Origin: Flavobacteriales bacterium
GTDB taxonomy: Bacteria > Bacteroidota > Bacteroidia > NS11-12g > UBA955
NCBI GenBank assembly: GCA_002737705.1
Contig: NSIM01000011.1
Location: 1 to 57,262 of the forward strand
Direction: 5' to 3'
DNA: 57,262 nucleotides
The notes beneath the pieces are model-generated. The model made no database searches and was not told the origin of the DNA. It worked only from the letters and a program-made list of their open reading frames with translations. Numbering within the stretch: the stretch's first letter is position 1; each line of letters starts with the position of its first letter. The position numbers and the translations under genes were made by a program. Below, in pieces: positions 8,386-16,314 of this stretch.

Positions 8386-9069
8386 ATGAACATTAAAGAA
8401 AGACTTCAAGCGGTTCAATCGAGAACCAACAATTTTTATCAAGAAAATAAAAACAAAGTTTTATATATTGGAATTGCCCTGCTTATTGCAATGGGTTCTG
8501 TTGTGTATTGGTTTAATTTTTATTTGCCCGACCAAGAAAAAGAAGCATCCACCAAATTTTCCCAAATATTTCATTATTTCATGACGGATTCTTTTGATAT
8601 TGTTCTTAAAGGGGACAAAACAAAACGTATTTCTTCTGCTGTAGACATCGCAGATAACTACAGCTACACCCCCAAAGGCAAAGAAGCTGCATTGATTGTA
8701 GGACTTTCATACATGAAAAAAAATGAATTCAAAAAAGCCTTGGATTATTTGAATAAATTCAATGCCGCTGAGGATGATTTTTTAAAACCTGCTGTTATGG
8801 GGGCAAAAGCCAACTGCTACTCTGGCTTGGGAGAAACAGAAAAAGCTGCAGGTTTATTTGAAGAAGCAGCAGAATTGGGCGATAACGAATTTACCAGTAG
8901 CAGTTACTACAAAAAGGCAGCCATTCATTTTGAAATGGCAAAAGACTATAGTTCAGCCCTTAAATGCTATCAAATATTAGAAAGTAAATACAGTAGCACC
9001 CAAGACGGGTCGGATGCAGAAAAATTCATCTACCGACTCAAGGGTTTGCTGGGTGATTTAAACGAATAA
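8386..9069 (+). CDS. Membrane-anchored TPR protein (YfgM-like)
   Basis: The 227-residue protein has a single membrane segment at about residues 25-46 (VLYIGIALLIAMGSVVYWF) after a short basic N-terminus, then helical repeats of TPR type (AALIVGLSYMKKNEFKKALDYL and later AAIHFEMAKDYSSALKCY). Such proteins present a periplasmic TPR scaffold and may assist envelope protein folding. It precedes ribH by seven bases, a gene pair I recall from other Bacteroidetes. A TATATTCG box 27 bases upstream may be a variant -7 element. Function is inferred only from architecture. Confidence 0.75.
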   Translation: MNIKERLQAVQSRTNNFYQENKNKVLYIGIALLIAMGSVVYWFNFYLPDQEKEASTKFSQIFHYFMTDSFDIVLKGDKTKRISSAVDIADNYSYTPKGKEAALIVGLSYMKKNEFKKALDYLNKFNAAEDDFLKPAVMGAKANCYSGLGETEKAAGLFEEAAELGDNEFTSSSYYKKAAIHFEMAKDYSSALKCYQILESKYSSTQDGSDAEKFIYRLKGLLGDLNE

Positions 9070-9076
9070 TAAGTAA

Positions 9077-9577
9077 GTGGCTAAAACGCTAAACTCTCCC
9101 CCTTCATTTACCCCCCACTTTTCCGATTCTCATTACAAAATTGGAATCGTTACCTCTGTTTGGAATAGCCAAATTACCGATGCGTTAAAAAAAGGGGCAA
9201 TCAATACCTTGAAACAATTTAAACAGATTCAATCATTGGAAATTAAACAATGCTCTGTTCCGGGGGTGTTTGAAATCGCAACCTGTGCCCAATGGTTTTT
9301 TGAAAATGGTTGTGATGCTGTGATTAATTTGGGTTGTGTGATTCAAGGAGAAACCCCGCACTTTGATTATATATGCAAATCTGCTGCAGATAGTATATCC
9401 CAACTGGCATTAAAACACAGTAAACCTTGTATTTTTGGAATTCTAACAACCAAAAATTTTGCACAAGCCCTTGAACGCGCCGGCGGTTCTTTGGGAAATA
9501 AAGGATCAGAAGCTGCCGAAGCTGCATTGTGGATGTTGCTGAGGAAAGATGAATTGACAAAAGGAACGAATAGTTAG
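9077..9577 (+). CDS. ribH: 6,7-dimethyl-8-ribityllumazine synthase RibH
   Basis: This enzyme condenses dihydroxybutanone phosphate with the ribityl-uracil intermediate in riboflavin synthesis and forms icosahedral or pentameric assemblies. The 166-residue product shows the substrate-site motifs VTSVWNSQITDAL near residue 26, VPGVFEIATCAQWF near 60, GCVIQGETPHFDYIC near 90 and GNKGSEAAEAALWML near 142. The start is GTG at 9077, seven bases after the TPR gene stop. No riboflavin leader or other rib genes are visible here. Confidence 0.95.
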   Translation: MAKTLNSPPSFTPHFSDSHYKIGIVTSVWNSQITDALKKGAINTLKQFKQIQSLEIKQCSVPGVFEIATCAQWFFENGCDAVINLGCVIQGETPHFDYICKSAADSISQLALKHSKPCIFGILTTKNFAQALERAGGSLGNKGSEAAEAALWMLLRKDELTKGTNS

Positions 9578-9587
9578 CGTTGTAAAA

Positions 9588-11402
9588 ATGGTAAAAAAAG
9601 CTGAAAAAATAGCCGAGACTTATAGCGAACAATTGAACGACGTCGAACAATTGATTGACCTAAACCCAGAAGAAAACCTGGTTGAAAATATCTATTCCAC
9701 CCTCACCAAGGAGGAGATTCTATTCAAAGCAAAAGAATTAGCGCATACCACAGATACAAAGAAAGCAGCACAGCAATACCAAGGATTACTCAATGCATTT
9801 GATGATTTGATGGACCAAGAGAGGCCCTCTTTAATTCGCCAATGGGTGGAAGATGGAAATGACCCCCGTGCCTTTGTTTCCCCAAAAGACACCACTAAAC
9901 AAGAACTCAATTCACTACTTCAAGCATTTAAAAAGCGCAAAAATGAAGAAAGAAAGCGTGCGGAAGAAGAAAAAATTGTAAACCTTAAACACAAGCAATC
10001 TGTTTTAGAAAATATTAAGATTTTGGTTGAGTCTGAAGAAACCGAAAAAAGTTTGTCTCATCTCAGAGAGTATATGCGTCAGTGGCGAGAAATTCGTCAA
10101 ATACCCAAAGAATATCAAGACGAGTTGCACAGATCGTATAAGTTTTTCATAGACAAATTCTATGATCAAATGTCTGTTTTCAATGAACTAAAAGAGTTGG
10201 ATAAAGACAAAAATCTAGAATTAAAAATTGAATTAATTAAGCGTGCTGAAGCTTTAAAGGATGAGCCCAATATTAGAAAGTCTCTTTTACAACTAAACAA
10301 ATACCATGAAGATTGGAAAAATACGGGTCCACTAAGGGCCGAAATTTCTGAGGATATTTGGAAGCGATTTAAAACTGCCTCTGATATTGTTATTCAAGCC
10401 AAAAAAGAGCAACAAGAAAAAATTGATTCCGATCGCCAACACAATTTAGAAAAAAAATTGCTTTTGATCGAAAAAGGAGAATTGGCAATTTCTGTATTGC
10501 CGACGCAGCACAAAGAATGGTCTAAATTGTCTACGGTATTGGAAAACCTTATGGGCGAATGGAAAAAAATAGGCCCTGTACCAAGCCACAACAATGAAGA
10601 GTCATGGCTGCGTTTCAAAGCCATTCGCAACCATTTCTTTGGTGAGCGCAAGCATTTTTTTAAAGATGTTCAAAGCAGTAAAAAGGACAACCTAGAAAAA
10701 AAAGTATTGCTTTGTGTTGAAGCTGAAAAACTCAAAGATTCAGATGAGTTTATCAAAACGACAGATGCCTTGCAAAAACTACTAAACGAATGGAAAAAAA
10801 TTGGCCCTGTTTCAGAAGAACAAAACAATCAAATTTGGCATAAATTCAGGGCCGCGTTCGATCATTTTTACACACGTAAAAATGAATGGTTTAAGTTCAA
10901 AAAAACAGAATCTGCCGGATCAACTGAAAAAAAGAAAGCAATAATAAAAAGTCTTGAGGTATTAAATGGTTCCGAAGTTCAAAACCCACAAACACTGCTT
11001 AATGATTTGAGAAACTTCCAAAAACAATGGAATGAAGCAGGTTTTTCCACTGGTAAATCATACCAACAATTGAATAAGACATACAAAGCACTAACAGATG
11101 AGATATTTGCCCGATACAAATCTTTAAGCATGGAAAATCGCGCTTCGAATAAAAGCGTTCATCAGCGCAATACGTATCAAAGTCATTCATTGCCCCAAAA
11201 ACCTTCTCAAGACCGAAAACACCACGAAACCATTTCCCGATTGCGTGATGAAATTTTGACAATGGAAAGCAATAAAAGTTTTTTTAAATATTCCAAAAAC
11301 ACCGAAGAAGTGACCAAGCAAATTGATGAAACGATTGCAAAAGCCAAAGAAGAAATCGCAAAAGCTGAACTGGAATTGAAAGTCCTAAAAAGTTCATCAT
11401 GA
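9588..11402 (+). CDS. DUF349 repeat protein
   Basis: This 604-residue, highly charged, mostly helical protein contains several copies of the DUF349 motif, in which a tryptophan-Lys-x-x-GPV turn is followed by W..F (for example EWKKIGPVPSHNNEESWLRF and EWKKIGPVSEEQNNQIWHKF). A long coiled coil is likely at both ends. The biochemical role is unknown in Bacteroidetes. It overlaps the next gene by four bases and follows ribH by ten, so it is part of one transcript. Confidence 0.85.
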   Translation: MVKKAEKIAETYSEQLNDVEQLIDLNPEENLVENIYSTLTKEEILFKAKELAHTTDTKKAAQQYQGLLNAFDDLMDQERPSLIRQWVEDGNDPRAFVSPKDTTKQELNSLLQAFKKRKNEERKRAEEEKIVNLKHKQSVLENIKILVESEETEKSLSHLREYMRQWREIRQIPKEYQDELHRSYKFFIDKFYDQMSVFNELKELDKDKNLELKIELIKRAEALKDEPNIRKSLLQLNKYHEDWKNTGPLRAEISEDIWKRFKTASDIVIQAKKEQQEKIDSDRQHNLEKKLLLIEKGELAISVLPTQHKEWSKLSTVLENLMGEWKKIGPVPSHNNEESWLRFKAIRNHFFGERKHFFKDVQSSKKDNLEKKVLLCVEAEKLKDSDEFIKTTDALQKLLNEWKKIGPVSEEQNNQIWHKFRAAFDHFYTRKNEWFKFKKTESAGSTEKKKAIIKSLEVLNGSEVQNPQTLLNDLRNFQKQWNEAGFSTGKSYQQLNKTYKALTDEIFARYKSLSMENRASNKSVHQRNTYQSHSLPQKPSQDRKHHETISRLRDEILTMESNKSFFKYSKNTEEVTKQIDETIAKAKEEIAKAELELKVLKSSS

Positions 11403-12232
11403 TGCGCAATCGGGTTTTTGCCCTTGTCGATTATCTTATTTATTTTTTTCAGGCCAATAACCGCCATGGAATCCACTCGCCTTTTGTATACCAACTCGCT
11501 GAAAAAGTTGTATATGACTCTTCTATTTCAACAACAGAAAACATAGCCGAACTGTGCAGAAAAAGAATGATTCAATCAAATAGTAAGATAACATTTGAAA
11601 AAAATACACCACTTGCTATGGGGAAAGTGGCAGAACAAAAAATAGTGTCTGCAAAATACGCAAGATTATTGTACCGTTTGTCTTTGCAAAAGGGAAATAA
11701 ACACATTGTTGAAGTGGGTAGTTCATTTGCTGTCTTGCCACTGTATTTGCAAAGGGAGTATAGAAACCATCCTGATCGCTTGTTTTCTAGAAACACAACA
11801 TCCGGCGAAACTGTCAACTACGAATCCAATACAATCGCATACCATGTTTTTGACCGCTCTGAAAAATCGCTTGAAATTACTGAATTTAATCTACAAAAAT
11901 ATCACAGTTCGGAAAGAGTAATAACCCATACATATCAATCCGCATCTGATATAATCCAAAAATTACACACCCTAGATGAAATTGGATTGTTTGTTTTGCA
12001 TGATTCCTTTGAAGAAGACGAATTTTGGAAAATACTCGATTGGCTAATCCCGAGATTGGGGTCTGATGGCGCATTTGTGATGCTCAACAAAAATCGAAGT
12101 TTGTATCAACAACAGCGGTGGAAACAAATTGAAAAGTACGGCCCTTTTACTGTTTCGATAGATTTGTTTACCATTGGACTTGCGTTTGCCCGAAAAGAAC
12201 AAATAAAAGAAACATTCACAATACGCTATTGA
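11399..12232 (+). CDS. Class I SAM-dependent methyltransferase-like protein
   Basis: The 277-residue product carries the Bacteroidetes family signature HGIHSPFVYQLAEK near residue 23 and the conserved tail SIDLFTIGLAFARKEQIKE. The glycine-rich strand HIVEVGSSFAVLPLYL near residue 100 is the likely SAM site, with a FVLHDSFEEDEFW acidic loop further on. The family is annotated as class I O-methyltransferase-like; the substrate is unknown. The start overlaps the DUF349 gene by ATGA, and a second ATG follows immediately at 11402. Confidence 0.75.
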   Translation: MMRNRVFALVDYLIYFFQANNRHGIHSPFVYQLAEKVVYDSSISTTENIAELCRKRMIQSNSKITFEKNTPLAMGKVAEQKIVSAKYARLLYRLSLQKGNKHIVEVGSSFAVLPLYLQREYRNHPDRLFSRNTTSGETVNYESNTIAYHVFDRSEKSLEITEFNLQKYHSSERVITHTYQSASDIIQKLHTLDEIGLFVLHDSFEEDEFWKILDWLIPRLGSDGAFVMLNKNRSLYQQQRWKQIEKYGPFTVSIDLFTIGLAFARKEQIKETFTIRY

Positions 12233-12234
12233 CG

Positions 12235-12630
12235 ATGCAGTATTCACATTTAATCCGCGTTCGCTACTCCGAATGTGACCCAATGGGTTTTGTCCACCAC
12301 TCCGTGTATGCCTGGTATTTTGAACAAGCCAGAACAGAACAAATGCGAAGTAAAGGCCTAAGCTATAAAGAGATGGAAGACAATGGGCTTATTATGCCAG
12401 TTCGTTCTATGCAAATAGAATTTAAAAAAGCTGGCAGATATGATGATGTATTGCGTATCGAAGTATTGATTCCTGAAAAACCGGCTGTTCGGTGTATATT
12501 TCTTTTCGAGACATACAACCAAAAAGACGAATTGTTAAATACGGCCAAACTTGAAATGTTTTATGCCAGAAAGCATGATCTTCGTCCTGTTAAAATTCCA
12601 GACATTATACTAGAAAAATACGGTTTTTAA
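12235..12630 (+). CDS. Acyl-CoA thioesterase, YbgC/4-hydroxybenzoyl-CoA type
   Basis: The 131-residue hot-dog-fold protein has RVRYSECDPMGFVHHSVY near residues 8-25, where Asp15 is the usual catalytic residue, then YFEQARTEQMRSKG. It should hydrolyse a short acyl-CoA; the exact substrate is not evident. ATG 12235 is chosen; a TTG at 12229 would overlap the previous stop by four bases and add two residues. It is part of the ribH-DUF349 transcript. Confidence 0.85.
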   Translation: MQYSHLIRVRYSECDPMGFVHHSVYAWYFEQARTEQMRSKGLSYKEMEDNGLIMPVRSMQIEFKKAGRYDDVLRIEVLIPEKPAVRCIFLFETYNQKDELLNTAKLEMFYARKHDLRPVKIPDIILEKYGF

Positions 12631-12636
12631 TTTCCC

Positions 12637-13647
12637 ATGGCTGCTCCCTTATATAAGTCGTTGCTAAACAAAACACCAACCCCGTCCAATGGCGAGTCAG
12701 AAAATGACTTGAAACCCGAATCAATGGGAGGATTTGAAATGCCCACAAATCGTTTTTTTCTGTACTTAAAAAATAAACGCCTCGTGGCTTTTCAGGGTGA
12801 AAGTATCTATGATGTGGGGACCTATTTTTGGAGAGCGATGTATAAGGAAAATTTGAGTTCTAGGGCATCGAGTTTAAGTTTCAACTTTTTTCTCGCCCTT
12901 TTTCCCGCCATTATTTTTCTGCTAACGCTCATCGCATATCTTCCATTTTATGGTCTAAAAACACAATTTATACAAGAATTGGGTAAGGTTTTGCCAAAAC
13001 AAAGCTTCCAAGAAATTCACGGCACCATTCTCGAAATTCTCAATAAGCAGAATACCGGATTATTGTCTTTTGGTTTTATTACAACACTGTATTTTGTCTC
13101 AAATGCCTTCCATTTACTTATCATTTCATTTGATCATCGATTGCCGCAAGGAAAAAAAAACAATTGGCTCCAAATTCGTGGCAAAGCAATATTCTTAACC
13201 TTTTGGTTAACAATACTCATCATTATTGCTTTGCTTATTTTAACATGGGCATTCCAAAGCGTTCTTTATATCAACACGCATCATTGGCCGTTGGCGGGTG
13301 TCTATGAATTTTGTATACTTTTTCTCGAATACATCATATTGGCTGCATTGATGTTTGTCATCATTTCCAGTATTTACTTCTTTGGTCCTTCGAATTCCAA
13401 AAGATGGCGTTTTTTTACCCCTGGTGGAACAATGGCATCTGTTTTGGCAGGACTCTCGACAATTGCATTTGGTTTTTATGTAAACAACTTCAATGCTTAT
13501 AATAAGGTTTATGGATCAATTGGTGCAATAATCGCCCTAATGGTATTGATCTATATCAATATGCTTACCACAATCATAGGATTTGAGCTCAATGTGAGCA
13601 TCGATAAAGCAAGGCTCAAAAAAACCAAAATTTCGACTGCTATATAG
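12637..13647 (+). CDS. YihY/virulence factor BrkB family membrane protein
   Basis: The 336-residue protein has a ~75-residue polar N-terminus, then about six membrane segments. Family landmarks are RASSLSFNFFLALFPAIIFL near residue 79, the central GLLSFGFITTLYFVSNAFHLL, and the C-terminal FTPGGTMASVLAGLSTIAFGFYVNNF followed by YGSIGAIIALMVLIYI. The function of the family is unresolved; transport or export has been suggested. It lies six bases after the thioesterase and ends 25 bases from the convergent DUF721 gene. Confidence 0.88.
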   Translation: MAAPLYKSLLNKTPTPSNGESENDLKPESMGGFEMPTNRFFLYLKNKRLVAFQGESIYDVGTYFWRAMYKENLSSRASSLSFNFFLALFPAIIFLLTLIAYLPFYGLKTQFIQELGKVLPKQSFQEIHGTILEILNKQNTGLLSFGFITTLYFVSNAFHLLIISFDHRLPQGKKNNWLQIRGKAIFLTFWLTILIIIALLILTWAFQSVLYINTHHWPLAGVYEFCILFLEYIILAALMFVIISSIYFFGPSNSKRWRFFTPGGTMASVLAGLSTIAFGFYVNNFNAYNKVYGSIGAIIALMVLIYINMLTTIIGFELNVSIDKARLKKTKISTAI

Positions 13648-13672
13648 GATATCTACCTCTAAAATGCCTTCC

Positions 13673-13987
13673 TTACCCAATAAATATTTTTTTCAAAAAC
13701 CCCTCTCCCATTCTTTCATTAACAGCCTTTATGATTAATTCTTTCTGCAAAAACATTTCGTTTTTTAAAGGGGCTTGGTCAAATGTAACATACAAGGTTT
13801 TCCCTTTCATGGAAATTGAGGAAGTATGCCTGGAGATAAGCTCCCCGACAATGTCTTCCCATACTTTTACCAATTCTATCTCATCCATTTTTTGGGTAAT
13901 ACGGTATTTGTTATACACCCGTTGAATGACGTCAGATATCTTCTTTTCTTTGCGTTCAGGGACATCCCTGTTTTCCATTTCTATCAT
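13673..13987 (-). CDS. DUF721 protein (DciA-like)
   Basis: The 104-residue product has the DUF721 pattern: a helical N-terminus with VWEDIVGELISRHTS near residue 45 and a basic strand KGKTLYVTFDQAPLKNEMF. DUF721 proteins include DciA, which helps load the replicative helicase. In many Bacteroidetes this gene lies beside recF; here recF is about 41 kb away. A second start at residue 4 (13978) is equally possible. Confidence 0.75.
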   Translation of the reverse strand: MIEMENRDVPERKEKKISDVIQRVYNKYRITQKMDEIELVKVWEDIVGELISRHTSSISMKGKTLYVTFDQAPLKNEMFLQKELIIKAVNERMGEGFLKKIFIG

Positions 13988-14038
13988 TGACTTGGTGATA
14001 ATCTATAGTTTGTTGTTTGTTCGTTAAAGAAATAGGTA

Positions 14039-15760
14039 TTACAGAATATCTTCATTTTTCCGGATTTTGGCAACGTCCTTGCGGAGTTCTATTTCTTTGG
14101 CAAAGCATTGGGAAATCGCCAGTTTGCTTTTGCGGTATCCGTATAAAAAATATACACACAATCCCAAGGCAAGCCAACCCAAAAACCAATACCAGTTATT
14201 TGACTTCATTCCAGTAAGGAGATAAGCGCAAATACTCACCCCGACAAGTGGAATTAATGACCATTGTCGAAAAAACGACAGTGACGCCATTGTCAACAAA
14301 AAGAGCCAATACACCCCATTTGAAAACCAGAAAATTTTATTCCAATTGGCTGGGGTCAAGAGCTCGAAAAAGTAGTTTGGCAAGGTCAATTGAACTGTGA
14401 CAATAGAAGCGATAATCAATAAAGGAAAAAGGTATTGGGCATTAACAAATGGCATTAGGAAACCTTTTCTGTCATTTTCTTTTCGGGGTTTCAACATCAA
14501 TACACCCCCACAAACCAAAACAAATGCAAAGAGAGTTCCTATACTGGTAAAATCAAGTACGAAATTCTCATTGGTAAACAAAATTGGAAGACCCACGAGT
14601 ATTCCGGTTACAATTGTTGCAAAAGAAGGTGTTTTGTATTTGGGATGCACCTTTGCAAAAGCAGGCGGTAAGAGCCCATCCCTAGCCATGCTTAACCATA
14701 TTCGGGGTTGCCCCATTTGAAATATTAACAAAACACTTGCCATTGCGATAACAGCCACTACAGAAACAAGCAATTCCATCCAAAGTATTCCTTTTTCCGC
14801 CATCGCATATGCCAATGGATCTATAACACCCAGGGCAGTATAAGGAACCATTCCTGTAAGTACGATTGCGATGAGAACATACAAGATGGTACAAATTAGC
14901 AATGAGTAAAACATGCCTTTGGGCAAATCGCGTTGGGGGTTATGGGATTCTTCGGCCATTGTGCTCACTGCGTCAAATCCTATGTAAGTAAAGAATACGG
15001 CAGAAATACCTGCCATTACGCCTCCAAAACCCCTAGGCAAAAAAGGTTTATAATTCGATATGTCGACATAAAAAACACCCACAACAATAACCAACACAAT
15101 GACAATCAATTTCAATATTACCATTGCATTGGTAGCATTGCGAGATTCTTTAACCCCCCTATAAACCAACATTGTAATGAGAAGATTAATGATCAGTGCT
15201 GGGGCATCAAAAACAATGTGAAAACCTGCCAATCTTGGAGAAAGTTTGTATGCCATTAGCGAATCAAAGTTAACGGTAGTGGAATTTGCGTGTTTAAATG
15301 CATCGTGGGCAGAAGACCAATCTGTAACCAGCCAACGAGGCAATACATACACAAATTGATCGAGAAGGTGAACAACGTATCCAGACCAAGCAAACGCAAC
15401 ATAAATATTTCCAATGGCGTATTCCATAATCAGCGCCCAACCAATTATCCAAGCAAAAAGTTCTCCAAAAGAAGCATAAGCATAGGTATATGCACTGCCA
15501 GAAATGGGTATCCTTGAAGCGAATTCGGCATAACACATTGCGGCAAAGGCACACGCAATTCCACAGAGAATAAACAAATAAACAACAGCAGGGCCACCAT
15601 CAAAACAGGCTTTGCCAACCGAACTAAATATACCCCCTCCAATTATCGCCGCAATGCCAAAAAATGTCAAATCCCGTACACCAAAAACCCGTTTCAGTGA
15701 AAGCGAATCCACTTGATCGGGAAATACTGTTTTGACCCGGAAAAGAGTAGACCATTTCAT
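14039..15760 (-). CDS. APC-family amino acid permease (cationic amino acid transporter type)
   Basis: This is a large polytopic permease with about 14 membrane segments. It carries the APC signature LTFFGIAAIIGGGIFSSVG near its start, then ISGSAYTYAYASFGELFAW, VFFTYIGFDAVSTMAEESHNPQRDLP and QPRIWLSMARDGLLP. It should import amino acids by proton or sodium symport; specificity cannot be read. ATG 15760 gives 573 residues and puts MKWSTLFRVK where relatives begin; the frame is open to ATG 15841, adding 27 residues. It is transcribed away from the HMA/TonB module. Confidence 0.9.
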   Translation of the reverse strand: MKWSTLFRVKTVFPDQVDSLSLKRVFGVRDLTFFGIAAIIGGGIFSSVGKACFDGGPAVVYLFILCGIACAFAAMCYAEFASRIPISGSAYTYAYASFGELFAWIIGWALIMEYAIGNIYVAFAWSGYVVHLLDQFVYVLPRWLVTDWSSAHDAFKHANSTTVNFDSLMAYKLSPRLAGFHIVFDAPALIINLLITMLVYRGVKESRNATNAMVILKLIVIVLVIVVGVFYVDISNYKPFLPRGFGGVMAGISAVFFTYIGFDAVSTMAEESHNPQRDLPKGMFYSLLICTILYVLIAIVLTGMVPYTALGVIDPLAYAMAEKGILWMELLVSVVAVIAMASVLLIFQMGQPRIWLSMARDGLLPPAFAKVHPKYKTPSFATIVTGILVGLPILFTNENFVLDFTSIGTLFAFVLVCGGVLMLKPRKENDRKGFLMPFVNAQYLFPLLIIASIVTVQLTLPNYFFELLTPANWNKIFWFSNGVYWLFLLTMASLSFFRQWSLIPLVGVSICAYLLTGMKSNNWYWFLGWLALGLCVYFLYGYRKSKLAISQCFAKEIELRKDVAKIRKNEDIL

Positions 15761-15865
15761 ACTTAATCGCGATATTACAACCAAATTTTCGTCTTTTAAT
15801 ACACTTGTAATTTTTGTTCTGGTCATTTTTTTTATTCCCATGGAATGTTTGTTATTTGTTTTTTT

Positions 15866-15899
15866 TTGAGCGCCTCTGCCAAAATCTTTGGTACATTTG
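15866..15899 (+). promoter_or_regulatory. TTG-N23-TACATTTG promoter for the HMA/TonB module
   Basis: A TTG at 15866-15868 and an exact -7 element TACATTTG at 15892-15899 are 23 bases apart, at the edge of the reported Flavobacterium range. It would leave a leader of about 35-40 bases before ATG 15943. Confidence 0.5.
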
Positions 15900-15942
15900 T
15901 TGTTATTACAGTTTTCAAAATAGAAACTAGTTATAAAAAAAT

Positions 15943-16314
15943 ATGAAAAAAATTATAGTGTTGCTTCTCGGCGTATGTGTTTTTAGCAATATGGGATTTT
16001 CATTGTCTAAGCCACCCAAAAAAATCACTGTTTCGTTCCAAGTTGAAGGAAACTGTGGAATGTGTAAAGAAAGAATTGAAGAATCCTTAGACAAAAAAGG
16101 TATCTATAAGGCCATGTATTCCATTGAAAAGGATCAAGTAACCATCAGCTACGATCCCCGAAAAATAGGAGAAATTCAACTTCACAATATTGTTGCCATG
16201 GCAGGACATGATACCGAAAAAGTAAAAGCCAGTAATACAGTGTACGAAAATTTGCCAGATTGTTGTAAATACCGCAATAACAAAGACGAATGGGAGCTGC
16301 GAAAACACCAATAA
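15943..16314 (+). CDS. Secreted heavy-metal-associated (HMA) domain protein
   Basis: The 123-residue protein has an N-terminal signal peptide (residues 1-20, MKKIIVLLLGVCVFSNMGFS) and one HMA fold. The metal-binding CxxC is Cys38-Gly-Met-Cys41 in GNCGMCKERIEESL; a second conserved Cys pair lies near the C-terminus in LPDCCKY. The ferredoxin-like strands ITVSFQV and DQVTISYDP are visible. It is translated just upstream of, and overlaps, a TonB receptor, a pairing known in Bacteroidetes and consistent with periplasmic handling of a metal imported through the receptor. The metal is not proven; copper is a guess. Confidence 0.85.
   Translation: MKKIIVLLLGVCVFSNMGFSLSKPPKKITVSFQVEGNCGMCKERIEESLDKKGIYKAMYSIEKDQVTISYDPRKIGEIQLHNIVAMAGHDTEKVKASNTVYENLPDCCKYRNNKDEWELRKHQ

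Noticed and set aside
10558-10812. Repeated EWKKIGPV coding segments as a mobile or CRISPR-like repeat
   Set aside because: They are DUF349 protein repeats; the DNA similarity follows the conserved amino acids and spacing is irregular.
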